Shown here one piece after another: positions 46,289-58,155 of a DNA stretch of 64,000 nt. The position numbers were made by a program, and so were the translations under genes. The notes under the pieces were generated by a model. That model saw only the letters and a list, made by a program, of their open reading frames with translations. It was not told where the DNA came from and made no database searches. Source of the stretch: Tamarix chinensis (lineage: Eukaryota > Streptophyta > Magnoliopsida > Caryophyllales > Tamaricaceae); contig CM060177.1 in the NCBI GenBank assembly GCA_030549775.1, positions 93,496,736 to 93,560,735 on the forward strand, in the 5' to 3' direction. Numbering within the stretch: the first letter of the stretch is position 1; each line of letters starts with the position of its first letter.

Positions 46289-47100
46289 CTGTTGGGGTCG
46301 GAGTGTGTTGTGGGTCCAGCCCACATGTATTAGTAAAGTGTGTATTTTTGTTTTGTCCTAATGAATGGGCATTTGATGGCATTTTACTAATCTTGGATTA
46401 AGTCCAACTTGGGCTCATTATTTGGGCTTTTTAATTAAGCCTTTGGTACAAATACTTGCTTTACAAATTAGGGCAAGAAGTGAGAGGTGTGAATTCAAAA
46501 AGTCACACACACAATTAGAAGCAAAAGAAGATACGAAGATAAAGGATTTGGGAAAAGAGTTATTTGTGATTGTTTAAGGACAGCTTTTGGAAAGTTGTTG
46601 ATTGCCGGAGTTTCCACCATTAGATTTTGCTTAAATTTGGTCAGGTTGTTGGGGACACATAGGGCCTCATTTTGAACAGTTAGATCGTTGTTTTGATATC
46701 AAGTTTGTCTGTTATTGCAACGGGACCAAACCTCTGATTTGTGGTGATATTCTTCATCTTTGATCTCTTCTTACTTAATCTCTTATGTATGTTCTTGTTG
46801 GTGGGTTGTGAATTGTTGTGAACTTGATTTGGGTGGTTCATTTTGCCCTCAATTTATCATAATAAGAGAAGGAAATAGGGTGGACTCTTCAAACGTCCCA
46901 TGGTTTTTACTCTTCACATCGAAGGGGTTTTCCACGTATAGATCGTGTGTCGATTGATTTATTTTTTCTGATCTATTTGCTTATATTTGCTGCCCATAAT
47001 TGGTGGTTTACTTTGGTAAATTATTTGTGGTAGATGTGGGTTCTATTATTTGGTTGATTGTCTTGCTGTTGATCCTTGTGGGTGTTGTCATATAATACCC
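46289..47100 (+). repeat. Probable LTR piece cut by the LINE
   Basis: Begins TGTTGGGGTCGGAGTG. Near 46448 is GGTACAAATACTTGC, a TATA-like element. Downstream, 'GGTGGACTCTTCAAACG' and CCACGTATAGATCGTGTG resemble the U5 end of copia LTRs, which often carry GTGGACGTAG...CCACGTAAA-like text. There is no second LTR or internal region to confirm it. The right side is interrupted by the LINE tail at 47105. Confidence 0.35.
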
Positions 47101-47448
47101 GGGTCCTTTTTTTTGATAAGTTTAGATAAAACAAAGGATACAAAAGATGCTGGCAGATCCATAGGCTAAGACTACAACACCATCTAGGATCCGCCTCACC
47201 TATACATAACAAGATAACAACACCATATATGAAGCACCCATTTGCAGCACCTACCTTCAAACCGTTTAAACACCCACCCCTAGCATAAACTGCGCAGGTC
47301 TGACAATACTAAAGGCAATATCATAAGTACTAAGACTAGTATTCTCCTTCCAACCCTTACTCAAGTAAGCAACCTTCCATTTGGCACTCCAGAATATCTT
47401 ATTCCACTGTATCTCTTTTTCTTCAAATATTACTCTATTCCGAGCCTC

Positions 47449-50400
47449 CTAGATAGCTGATAGGATGGCATAGAAGCCAGCCCGCCAAAGCTTATGCTTT
47501 AATGTCCTGCCTCCGACTCTCTTCCACTCTTCCCATACCTCCTTTGTACTTTTTGGCATACACCAGCTCCTCCCCCACCAAGCATGCACCTCATACCAAA
47601 CTCTGGACGTGATAGGGCAATGCAAGAAAACATGGTTCACCGTTTCAATATCTATTTTGCGAAGCGGACACTTACTATCATCCTCTGCTAGGATAGATAG
47701 CCTCAACAGCTTGTCTCTGGTCTTCATCTTTTCCTGGATCACAAACCATGCGATCAACTCTTCCCTCGGGGGAATAGCCTCTCTCCACCACTTTTCATTA
47801 GCTTGCATGATGCTGATAGAACCCCCATAAATTGAGCGAGCCATGATTTTTTGAAAGATTTTACCGTATATCTTTGACTAGCTTCATGATGCCATAGCAG
47901 AGTGTCTTCATTTTCATTGAGCTAACTAATATCAATTCTATCCAGCATCCTTTCAAGCTCCACTTCCTCCCATCTGAAGAACCTCCGACGCCATGTTAAA
48001 GTCCAATTCCACCTTGCTCCGTCCCAGATGCCCATATCACCAATGTGCTTTTCTTGCTGGAGAGACAAGGAAAATAATCTAGGGAATTGAGACTTCAGGT
48101 TATCTCCGCCAATCCATTTATCAAGCCAGAACCTGGTTCTCCGTCCATTTCCTACCTTGATGCTGACTCCCTCTTCTACAATCTGATACGCCATTTGGTT
48201 GTTGTATATACTGCTCACAATATTCTTCCACGGACCCGAGCCACCTCTCTGATTACACTCCCTTAAAGAATCTCTAGCCTTGATATCATAAATAGAAGAA
48301 ATCAACGTATGCCAAAAAGTATTTCTGTCATCACTAAACCTCCACCACCACTTTGCCAGAAGAGCAATATTCTTGAGTTCCAAATCTCCTGTACTCAGGC
48401 CTCCGAACTCCGTAGGTTTCTGGATATCTTGCCATTTAATAAGAGGTATCCCTTTTTTTGATCCATCACCTCCCCAGAAGAACTCCCTCTGCAATCTGTA
48501 GATCTTTTGCAGTACTCTTTTTGGGGCTTTAAACAAGCTGAGATAGAAAATAGGAATTGTTGACATCACAGCCTTGATCAACACCAAACGACCCGCTCTG
48601 GATATCATCTTTGCTTTCCACATCCCCAACTTTGTCTTTATTTTTTTGATCACCGGTGTCCACATTCTCTCCTTTCGCGGATCATCACCAAGTGGCAGGC
48701 CCAGGTAGATAATAGGTAGCGTCCCCAGCTTACATCCCAGAATCTCTGCTAACCGTTAACTCTCATTATCATTAGTACCAAACGTCACCAGAGAGGATTT
48801 AGAGTAATTAATGTTTAGTCCTGACATAACCGTAAAACAATCCAGCATGCGCCTCAAATCTACCATGTTTCTTTCACTGACCTTACCAAACACCATGGTG
48901 TCATCCGCAAACTGGAGATGGGATAACGTCACCCCACCCCTACCTATCTTTAAGCCTTCAAACACCCCATTATCCATTCCTCTCATCATGATACGATTAA
49001 AGGCTTCAGTCACAATGATGAATAAAAATGGAGAGAGAGGATCACCTTGACGCAACTCTCTTTCCATTACAAAAGGTTTTGTAGGAGACCCATTGATCAG
49101 AATAGACATCTTCAGATATCTGATACACATCCCGATCCAGCTTCTGCATCTATCTCCAAAACCCAACACCATCATCATTTGCTCCAAGAAGTCCCATCTT
49201 ATAGAGTCATATGCTTTCTGGAAATCTAACTTTAACATAAATCCTCTTTTCCTGGATCTCTTCATCCAAAAGACCGCCTCATTTGCCACTAAGATGCCAT
49301 CAATAATCTGTCTTCCTTGTACGAAAGCAGTTTGAGTTTCCCCCACTATGGCATGCAGGACCCTTGACAGCCTTGTCGCGAGTAGTTTCGCTACTATCTT
49401 GTATATACTCCCCACCACACTTATCGGTTGGAAGTTACTAAAATCCTTAGCTCCCTCTTCTTTCGGGATCAAGGTCACCCATGTAGTTTTTAACACTTGC
49501 GGCATGGAACCTCTCTCAAAAAATCCCACCACCTGCTGACATATATCATCCCCCACTGTATCCCACAACTTTTTAATAAACTTAAAATTATACCCATCAT
49601 ATCCCGGTGCCTTGGATGAATCACACTCCCATACAGCCTTCCTGATTTCTTCGTACGTTGGCATCACCTCCAACGCCAATCTTTGTTCATCAGACAATTT
49701 GCTGAAGCCCTCTGGATTAATTTTGATAGTCGGGTAACTCGGATCTCTGTAAAGATTCTGAAAGAACTCTTCCGTCAGTCTTCGGATGCTATCTCTATCA
49801 GTAATCATCTGATTCCCCTTCCTGATCTCTCCAATAAAATTCTTCTTTCTTCTGATTGACGCCTTGACGTGGAAGTATTTTGTATTACGATCTTTTTCTT
49901 TAAGATTTCTCTCTCTTACGTACTGAATCCATAACAACTCCTTCCTCTTGAGCCAAGACCATAGCTGAGTAATGAGAGCTCCTTTTCTGGCCACTGCTAC
50001 TTCATCCTCTCTATCACCATCTATTGCGTTATTTACCTCCTCCAGAGCAATTTCGATCTTTCGTATCTTATAGTCTATGTTGCCAAAGACCTCTTTATTC
50101 CACCTCTTAATTGGGATCTTGAGGAGCTTAAGCTTTTGCTGGATAGGGATACAGCCGAGCTTAGCCCATTCCTCCTTTACTAACTTGGAGAAACCCCTAT
50201 GGTTGAGCCATGCATCAATAGATTTGAAGGGTTTAGGACCCCAGTTAATCTCCTTGCATCTCACCTGGACGGGAAGATGATCGGATACTGAACACTTGAT
50301 ACAATTAGCCACCATTTGCGGGAAAGCTCTACACCATTCCCCCTCAACAAAAATCCTGTCAATCCTACTAGCTGCATTCTTTCTGTACCATGTAAACCGC

Positions 50401-50948
50401 CTCCCAACCAGGTTCACCTCCACCAGCCCCATATGGGCAATCCAATTATTAAACTCCGTCATGCCCGGATTCATCCTACTCATACCTTTCCTCTCACTCG
50501 GGGCCCGAATTTCGTTGAAATCACCCATTATCAACATGGGATAGGGAATATCTTGCATCCACTCCCCTATCTCTTCCAACACCTTTTTTCGCTCCCGATG
50601 GTGATTATAATTGTACACCAGGACGATGGAACAATCAAGTTGTTTGCTTTTTAAACACCCTGTAACGCCTAATCATCTCTGCTCCTTTTTCACACTCCTT
50701 GGCCTGAACACATAATTTCTCCAACTAAGAATTAATCCTCCGCTCCCGTTCACTGCTGCCACATCACAAAACTCAACTTCATCCTCATTCCATACAGACA
50801 TCACCCACTTCTTGTCCAACTTGCTATGCTTCGACTCAACAATACCCACCACACCTGGTTTGATCTCCTGAATTAAGCCCTTAATAGCAGCCACCTTCCC
50901 ACCACTGCCTATACCTCTTATATTCCAACAAACAAAATTCATGTCCAA
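47449..50948 (-). pseudogene. LINE ORF2: endonuclease, reverse transcriptase, zinc-finger
   Basis: AP-type endonuclease (50948-about 50250): NFVCWNIRGIG, VGIVESKHSK, MGDFNEIRAPSER, SRIDRIF and SDHLPV keep the Asn, Glu, Asp and His motif residues. RT (about 49620-48780): WVTLIPKEE, FQPISVVGSIYKI, FMLKLDFQKAYDSI, ELRQGDPLSPFLF and QFADDTM with the catalytic aspartates. After that are YLGLPLG and, in another frame, the zf-RVT end (47844-47449) with ETVNHVFLHCPITSRVWYEV. The frame is broken by in-frame stops at 50673-50675 and 48756-48758 and by one frameshift between 47922 and 47850. The protein nicks the target and copies the RNA there. Confidence 0.9.
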
Positions 50949-50982
50949 ACATTAAATAACACCTTTGGGTGGACAATCATCC

Positions 50983-52952
50983 TTAGCACTTTTTATGCGC
51001 CAACCGACGACTACGCCTTAAGCTATAGATCGCATTTACACATTCTTCTTCGTTCTCTCCTAATAAGCCCAATATTTTCCCGATCTCCCATGTTTCAACA
51101 AATTCAATTATATCTTCCTTGTCATACTCCTTGCATTTTCCCATGCCTTCCTCTCCACCTTTACTATATGAGGCAGGCAGATTATCTATTTTTTGGCTTC
51201 GACTACTTTGTCCCTCCTCATAATTATACTCAAGAGCTGCCATTAAATTTGTTGATTGCTGCTTTAGCTCCTCTCCCCTCTTGTTCTGGTTTGCACATCC
51301 ACCTAATCCCTTCTCGAAGCCAGGCGGGCAATTGGGTTCAGGCCAATTTTTTTCACCTTTATTTGATCCCTTTTGCGGGCCTGACCTTCGCTGCATCCTG
51401 TGTTGGTTTATTAATTGCTCCTCCTCGACCAGAATGTATAGAGCACCAGCGAGTTTCGTGTCCCGTGATGGTTCGTTTGATTCTCCTTCCTCTGCCCGTG
51501 CCTCTTCGATATCCATTGTCCCTTCATTATTGTTTTTGCTGGGAAACTGTACCTCTCCCTTGTCCTGTGGTACCACTTCACGCCCCGACGCTTCATTTTT
51601 ATTTTTCTGGAGTGTCGACCGTTGTTTACTCCAGACTTCCTCAGCCTCCACTTGACTTTGTCTCTTCCCGATGCTTCTGTTTCTCGATTGGCACCCCACG
51701 CTGGTTCTTGACGTTCCACCTTCCACCTCCCTTTTGTGCCCGCCATTGCTGGAGCTACTATGCTCCTTCCCTGCGATTCCCATCTTCCAGATGAAGCTAT
51801 CATCCTGATTGTTGTCACCCGCAGGCTTCCCCGGGTAGAAGAAGCAGGTTGTTTCTTTTATCGTAACCTCATACTCCACTTCATCAATCTACAGCAGGAC
51901 ATCATCGAGGATGGGGCTGAACTCTTCGGTATCGATCAAGATGCGGGCACACTCTATCTCCAGCCCTTTCTCAGTGTTTGAGTCCATGCACACCTAAGAC
52001 CCCCAAAGACTGACCATGCGGAGCATGTTTTCCCATGACCATGCTATCGGCGGAATCCCGTACATTTCGATCCATGTTCGCCTCACACTGCATGTGTCTT
52101 CTTTTTTCCAGAACCGCAGCTCACGGAAGTGCATGCTTAGCAGGTCACCTTCATGATCCAGCGCTTCCTCAGCATCTTCCACCGAATCGAACGTGAGGAG
52201 GAACGTGTATTTGTCCATACTTCTGATGCTTGACAAGCTTCTCCATATGGGTAGAATGGCTTCCTTTAGACTATCGAGCTCCCTCGCTCTGCTCGTCACC
52301 CCGATCAGGCTTTTACAAGCCGACTAGCATTTTCCTCATTTCTTATTCCCATGATTCTTCTCTTGATTGATCCTTGCTTCTGCCTGTCTCCTGGTAATAC
52401 CTCCCGATCCTCCATTTTCCCACCTAAGACTTCTGCCCTATAGCCATCTCTTCTATTCTGGTTCTGTCCCGTGAGTACTTCCCTGTACGATCTTCCATCT
52501 CGTCTAATGTTCGTCCATGATCTTGCTTGTTTTACTTGGCCTATTCTAACCTCCACTTGCTTTCCTAATTTTGCTTGGTTAACTTGACGTGTTCGATCCT
52601 CCATTTGTTTCCACTTCCCTCCTGTGCTTCTCCTTCTCGCTTCACTGAACCTTGCTCTCTTCACGAATAACTTTAGCCCATGCAGGAGCATGTAGTTCGT
52701 ACTCCTGACAGCTCTTATGGCCTCTTCTTCTTTTGCGAACCTAACAAAAGCAAAATGCAAGTTTGTGCTTTGCCTTTCTTTCCGACTAATATATATGCCT
52801 GTGATTGTTCCAAACCCTTCATAGATTTCCAGCAGATCTTTCCTTCTAACTTCCTTCCCCAGGTTATCAATAAACACAGTGTACTCTACTCTTTTGGTTT
52901 GGTGGCTTGTGGTGGTGATGCGGTTGATACGGTAGTTTGTATTAGTGGCCAT
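50983..52952 (-). pseudogene. LINE ORF1: RRM plus DUF4283-like RNA-binding protein
   Basis: The first frame (52952-52305, 215 codons) has an RRM at about residues 25-105, with RNP2 VFIDNL and RNP1 LHFAFVRF, followed by a basic, Gln/Arg-rich region. A frameshift near 52300 leads to 52299-50983, with one stop at 51994. It holds TFLLTFDSVEDAEEALDHEG and EMYGIPPIAWSWENMLRMVS, a DUF4283-like fold, then a Glu/Lys/Ser-rich tail ending SLRRSRRLAHKKC. This is the nucleic-acid chaperone of the LINE particle. Few changes disable it. Confidence 0.85.
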
Positions 52953-52960
52953 GGATGGTA

Positions 52961-53216
52961 ATTATTGGTGGCTATTGGTGCTTGCTGATTTAGATGTTTC
53001 TTTTAAAAGCTGATGATATTGCTAATTTAGATGAATGGATCAGCATAGCTAGGAGTGTTGTAGGCAGGCATATGCATGGGGGCTTTGTTGTTTTGCAAAA
53101 ATTCTTAGGTGGTTTTTGTACTTTGAGACTTGGCCCAGCTTATAGATAAAATGACTTACCATAACGCTTTGAGAGGAAACCCTTTTGTCTGACTAATATA
53201 ATTCTCAAAATTATAC

Positions 53217-53220
<4 letters not shown>
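52961..53220. other. Possible LINE 5' region or spacer
   Basis: No recognised gene. A 45-codon open stretch (about 53005-53150, DEWISIARSVVGRHMHGGF) has no known match by eye. It was contiguous with 55661 onwards before the TIR element inserted. Confidence 0.35.

Positions 53221-53248
<28 letters not shown>
53221..53248. repeat. (TA)n microsatellite
   Basis: TA run at the left edge of the TIR element. Another TA-rich run (55628-55656) borders the right edge. Confidence 0.95.
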
Positions 53249-53251
<3 letters not shown>

Positions 53252-53392
53252 GAGGGGTCACATACAAACTATAATTAATATACAAACATAGGAACTAATC
53301 TCATCCATTGGATCAAAATTTAATCACATTCAAGATTTTACTAATACCAAACCAAAAAACTAATCCAAACCTATATCCAAACCAAATATCCA

Positions 53393-53984
53393 AACCTCTA
53401 AACCCTAAACCATAAACCCTCTAAACCCTAAACCCTAAACCCTAAACCCTAAACCCTCTAAACCCTAAACCCTAAACCCTAAACCCTCTAAACCCTAAAC
53501 CCTAAACCCTAAACCCTCTAAACCCTAAACCCTAAACCATAAACCCTCTAAACCCTAAACCCTAAACCCTAAACCCTAAACCCTAAACCCTCTAAACCCT
53601 AAACCCTCTAAACCCTAAACCCTCTAAACCCTAAACCCTAAACCCTAAACCCTAAACCTAAACCCTAAACCCTAAACCCCCTAAACCCTAAACCCTATAA
53701 ACCCTAAACCCTAAACCCTAAACCCTCTAAACCCTAAACCCTAAACCCTAAACCCTCTAAACCCTAAACCCTAAACCCTAAACCCTCTAAACCTTAAACC
53801 CTAAACCCTAAACCCTCTAAACCCTAAACCCTAAACCCTAAACCCTCTAAACCCTAAACCCTAAACCCTAAACCCTCTAAACCCTAAACCCTAAACCCTA
53901 AACCCCCTAAACCCTAAACCCTAAACCATAAACCCTCTAAACCCTAAACCATAAACCCTAAACCCTCTAAACCCTAAACCCTAA
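53393..53984. repeat. Telomere-like CCCTAAA array with 30-bp higher-order unit
   Basis: About 590 bp of CCCTAAA in which a CCCTCTAAA variant recurs regularly, usually after three normal units. This gives a 30-bp higher-order period in several stretches. Occasional CCATAAA and CCCCCTAAA variants occur. It is inside the TIR element, far from any visible chromosome end. Confidence 0.95.
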
Positions 53985-54918
53985 CTTCTATAATATTCTT
54001 TCCACCCAGCAAGTACACTATATATCCATTTAACATAGGTTAGTTTTTGACTGACCTTCGCTCCTCATGAATTCATGACCTTAGATAGTTGACGACCAAG
54101 TCACATTTGTTAATCCGAAGATGGACCGATGATTTGAAGGTTATCGATTTATGTTTGGCGTCCCTCTGAACAAGTTATGGATAGGGCCTAGGGGGTATAA
54201 TAAGAATAATGCTACCTATCCAGATACAAAACCCAAACTAAAAATCAGATTTCACTAAAAATATATATATTAATGTATTAATTTTATTTTGTATTAATAA
54301 TTAAGTAATATAAACTAATAATAATACAAAAGAAAATAAAATTAGGACATAAAAAAAATGTAAATCCTTTTTTTTATAATAATAATAATAATGATGATGA
54401 TGATTATACTAATAATAAATTTATTATACTTTTATGCCATAATTTTCATTTATAGTATATTATTATTAGTTTATATAATTTAATTATTAATAAAAATAAA
54501 AATTAATATATTAATATATATATATATATATATATTTAAATAAATTTAAATTTTTATTTGAATTTAATAAGCCTCGGCTGAATTTGAAAAATGAAAGCAA
54601 TGTGCGCAGCCAGACTTGAGGATTGAAGGGAAAAGAGACATTCCGGGGGACCTTCGCGCAAGTCCTGTGGTACTGAACCCAGAGAAAATAGGAGGAATTA
54701 TATTAATTGATATAAATTAATATGGGACCATACAAATACAGTCCATCTACATAATCTAATGATCTACATATGGACGAATTATCCAACTCTTGGACTATAC
54801 TTCTTATAATTTACTGTATTTTTCCAACTCTCTAATCTGCTAGTGTTAACTTCATATCCTATATAGTTATTATCATTTAATTGAAAGCAGATGAGAGAGA
54901 GAGAGAGAAGGAGCTTAC

Positions 54919-55275
54919 CTTCCCGTGGAGCAGTGGAAGCTTTAATGGTAGCAGAGGAATTTTGAGCTTCTGCTAATCCAACAATGCCAAACACCAATAG
55001 TGAGTAACCAATTCCATAGACAGCAGTAGCCGCCGCCGGTTTTGAATCAAATAATAAATCAAATTACTTACCGTGGATGGAAATCGATGCTGAGTAAAGG
55101 AAACCAAAATGAAATGGAACAGAGTACAGACGAGCAGTGGAGACAGATCAATTACATCTCTGGTGTTTATTAACAAAACTAAGGTCGGCAACGATGGCAG
55201 CAAAGCTAGCGAGAGAGTGAAGGGGATGAATACGTCGAAGAGAGCGTTCAGGATTTGCCTCTTTAATTCGTCCAA
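54919..55275 (-). pseudogene. Captured host-gene exons inside the TIR element
   Basis: On the minus strand a long open segment from 55275 to 55072 (DELKRQILNALFDVF, then a hydrophobic stretch) ends at a GTAAGT donor (55066-55071). After about 100 bp, ATTAGCAG precedes a 51-bp segment (54919-54969) ending in a GTAAGC donor. Donor-acceptor-donor order on one strand is what a transduplicated gene piece would look like. The source gene is not identified, and the protein would have membrane-like hydrophobic content. Confidence 0.4.
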
Positions 55276-55314
55276 AGTCTAGACCAAGATGGCCGGACAC
55301 TATTAAATTACACT

Positions 55315-55510
55315 ATGAAAGATGGCCGGACACTATGGAGAGAGAGGGAGACGGGAGGTGCAGAGAGAGGGAGACGGGAGGTGCAGAGGGAGGGAGACGG
55401 GAGAGAGGGAACGCGAAGGGGGGCTGGGTCCGGAGAGAGGGAACGCGACGGGGGGCTGGGTCGGGAGAGAAAAGCTGACAGGGAGAGAGGCGGGGCGGGA
55501 TAGAGGGACG
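55315..55510. repeat. GA-rich block with direct repeats
   Basis: Short direct repeats of GAGAGAGGGAGACGGGAGGT and GAACGCGACGGGGGGCTGGG. The open frames on both strands (for example 55308-55784) follow from this composition. The related element at 1-534 has a similar block. Confidence 0.75.
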
Positions 55511-55539
55511 GGGAATAGGAAAAAAAATATAGGGAATAG

Positions 55540-55571
55540 TTTTCAACCGTCAGATATTTCAGATCCAACGG
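55540..55571. repeat. Imperfect subterminal palindrome
   Basis: CAACCGTCAGATATTTC followed by AGATCCAACGGTTG. It corresponds to the perfect palindrome at 413-443. Confidence 0.75.
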
Positions 55572-55660
55572 TTGAAAACTATTCCTACGTTTGTACCAAA
55601 AGAATGGTTCGCATATGAACCAATTTCTATATATATATATACATATATATATATATCTAA

Positions 55661-57035
55661 GGGGGAGGGGAAGACTTTGGTATGTTAATAGAAATCCACA
55701 TGTACTAAAGAAAAGGTTGATTTCAAAAGTGAAATTATTTGGATAGCTAAGCCGTAACAGGCTACGATGTCCTGTGTTTGGCATGGGCTGTTTCTCAGCT
55801 TGGTTGAATTGCAGAACTTCTATGTTGTTATGATCCTCTTTGATGTAGTTTAAACACCTCCTCTGCAGTGTTATTATGCATTTTTGTACAAGAATGTTGT
55901 TGTTGTTGATGTTATAAATGGATAATGTTTATCCGATGTTACTGATCATTGTTACAGCACAAAATTTACCTTCTCATTAGCAGGATAATGTTTTGGTTCC
56001 CCCCCCCCCCGGGTGATAAAGAGCAGGCAAGCTACGATAAAATACTACAATCATATATTCTGACCAGATGGAGCATTAATAGCTGGTATGACAGCCATAA
56101 AGAGTAGTTTCTCGAGTTGGGTACTCACTAGTACATAAAACTTCCAAATGTGTATCAGCAAGCATGTGGAAGAGGATCCTCACGCATGGACCCCGTTTAT
56201 GGATCATAGTGAGCTAGTGGGTTCATAATGGATGATAATAGGTCGTAGGATCCATTAAGATTTATGTTCAGATTTACTTATACCCATATTTTTTGGGTTT
56301 TAAAAGTTAAAATTTATATTTAAATTCATTGGATATAGAAAATAAATTGAAATGAATAAATCTTAAATGTGTCCGATAAATTTTTTTAAAAAAATAAATA
56401 ATTTATATAAAGACTAATATATTTACGTTTTATGTAATATGTATTTTTTTTGTTAAAAAATATTTCTAAGTAAAAAATAAATATTTAAAAATAATTAATT
56501 TAACTTTTAAAATAAAATTTTAATACATTTAAAATAAATTATTATATATATTACTTATAAAATAAATAAACAAAAAAAATAAGGATGATGAGCTCGCACA
56601 CACAAAGAGACCTAAATTTGATTCAAATCTGTTTCCCCTAAAAATTATAGACTTCGATTTTTTTTTAAATGAAATTCGCTACAAATTATGAATGTGAATC
56701 GAATTCGAGATTCATTAACGTTGGTAGTTGACATCAGGATTCAAAAGATATTTTGTAGTACGTGTCTTCACTCTTCACCAATAGGCAGGTTTCCATATAA
56801 GAAGGTAAATATTAAAAATAAAGAAAGAAATCACACGTATCTGCCTTGTGAACTCTCACGGCATTCTCGTTGCCCTCATCGCCTATCCCAATGTTCTTTA
56901 CTTCTAGCCTTTTCAATAGTCGCTCCCCCACGAATTTCTTCCGAGGCCTGTCCATGCATGCACGACTTCACGGTATGTGTCATGGCACCACCAACAGGAC
57001 AACACGAATAAAACTCAATCTTCAATAAAGTGACT
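55661..57035. other. No convincing gene; short poly-C tract
   Basis: Continuation of the DNA left of the TIR element. A run of eleven C lies at about 55999-56009. The plus frame 56688-57011 (107 codons, Cys/His-rich end) has no recognised domain and no supporting context, so I do not call it a gene. Confidence 0.45.
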
Positions 57036-57039
57036 ATAT

Positions 57040-57370
57040 TATTATTATTAAAAAATTATGAAGGCTTGAATGAAAAATCATAATAAACTTTGAAAATTAA
57101 TATACATCTCTATTATAACTGTTTAAATAATGCATAATCTTAAAAATTAATTAATTTAATTGAGAGTTATAATGATTCAAATAAGGAATCATAAAGTTTA
57201 AAAAGAAATATATTTTTTTATTATAACTCTTCAAATAATTCATAATTTTAGATATTAATAATTTAATTAAAGAGTTGTGATGACTCAAATGAAAAGTTAT
57301 GAACTTTGAAAAGGAATACACTTCTTCATTGTCACTTTTCGAATAACCCATAATATTAAAAATATGACGC
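57040..57370. repeat. Tandem repeat, ~108-bp unit, 3 copies
   Basis: The marker (GAxTCAAATxAxxAxTxATxAA, then CTTTGAAAA-like) begins at about 57066, 57172 and 57283, with spacings of 106 and 111. It is AT-rich and non-coding. Confidence 0.7.
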
Positions 57371-57379
57371 ACATATAAC

Positions 57380-58150
57380 ATGATAATTTTAACTTACAAT
57401 ACCCGTACTCAAGTATACATGTGATATAAAAACAATTCTACTCATATAACTACTCATACGATTTCATGAAATATATAATAGATTATTATTTGCCTACTCA
57501 ATAAGTATTAAGAAAAGTCGAATATAAAATGACAAGAGTGAGGCATACACGCAATAGCTAAAGTAAAGTATATCCATATAAAATATTTTAGTCATAATTA
57601 TCAATAGTACATGTGGGTACATGTGGTAGTAGGAGAGGACATATGAGATACGTGACAATATACGATAAAACATGTGGTCGTGAATTTATGCTTATAAATA
57701 CACGACTAGACATGGCAACACATGGGATACAAGCGTAGAAGGTATCATGAATGCATGCTGAGTAACACAACCACCGTAGGAAATAACATTATGCACATAA
57801 GGCCGACATACGATTTAAATAATATATCATGTGATAATAAGGTACGAACAAGCGTCATATGGTAGCACTATTATAGGAAAGATAACTAAGAGGCATGCGT
57901 AGAATAATGAAATATAAAGCCTATGAATGAACGAGAATAATCAATTCTTGTATTACATTGTTGTGATCACATCCATTAGATTATTTTAACTTGATGACGG
58001 AGGCTCAAAGAAATTGTGGAAACCAATCTGGTACTCGAATGGTACTAGTCCCAGCTACCCTGCACAGAAATATTACCAAACTACCAAACAACAGGACATC
58101 TAATTACTTAAGTATGTATACCCCTTAGAGGGCCGAAATATATCAAGACA
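57380..58150 (-). mobile_element. LTR-like sequence left of LTR C (interrupted older LTR)
   Basis: No coding content. With 62682-64000 it forms the DNA into which LTR C inserted. That right flank contains ATCTTTCACTTTAAATGATT, close to the ATCTTCCACTTTACATGATT block of LTRs A and B, so the whole is probably a diverged LTR of the same family read on the minus strand. The left end is not found. Confidence 0.3.
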
Positions 58151-58155
58151 CCTAT
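58151..58155. repeat. Target-site duplication of LTR C, left copy (CCTAT)
   Basis: Matches CCTAC at 62677-62681 in four of five bases. Confidence 0.55.

Larger units (their letters stand above)
47105..52960 (-). mobile_element. Near full-length L1-type LINE with RRM ORF1
   Basis: The 3' end is an A8 tail (T8 at about 47107-47114 on the plus strand), next to the TAAACTTATC 3' end common in plant LINEs. ORF1 is at 52952-50983 and ORF2 at 50948-47449, separated by 34 bp. An RRM at the start of ORF1 places it near the BNR group of plant L1 elements. No target duplication was found; the 5' end may extend beyond 52960. Only a few disabling changes are present, so it is younger than the LINE scraps at 14480 and 17640. 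Confidence 0.85.
53249..55627. mobile_element. TIR element with telomere-like array and captured exons, ~2.4 kb
   Basis: The left end reads GGGGAGGGGTCACATAC and, after a spacer, ACATAGGAAC and CATTGGATC. The right end, reversed, reads GAAATTGGTTCATATGC, then ACGTAGGAAT and CCGTTGGATC. These are imperfect inverted repeats of about 70 bp, shared with 1-534. Both sides are TA runs, so a duplication cannot be read. Contents: CCCTAAA array, AT-rich centre, exon-like segment, GA-rich block. No transposase. Confidence 0.65.

Noticed and set aside
51090..51794. 234-codon plus-strand frame opposite the LINE
   Set aside because: Lies antisense to LINE ORF1, which has recognisable domains on the other strand.
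53393..53984. A chromosome end (true telomere)
   Set aside because: The array is bounded on both sides by unique transposon sequence, carries a regular CCCTCTAAA variant and is only about 590 bp.
56688..57011. 107-codon plus-strand frame
   Set aside because: No domain, no neighbours and no splice or promoter context; chance is the simpler reading.
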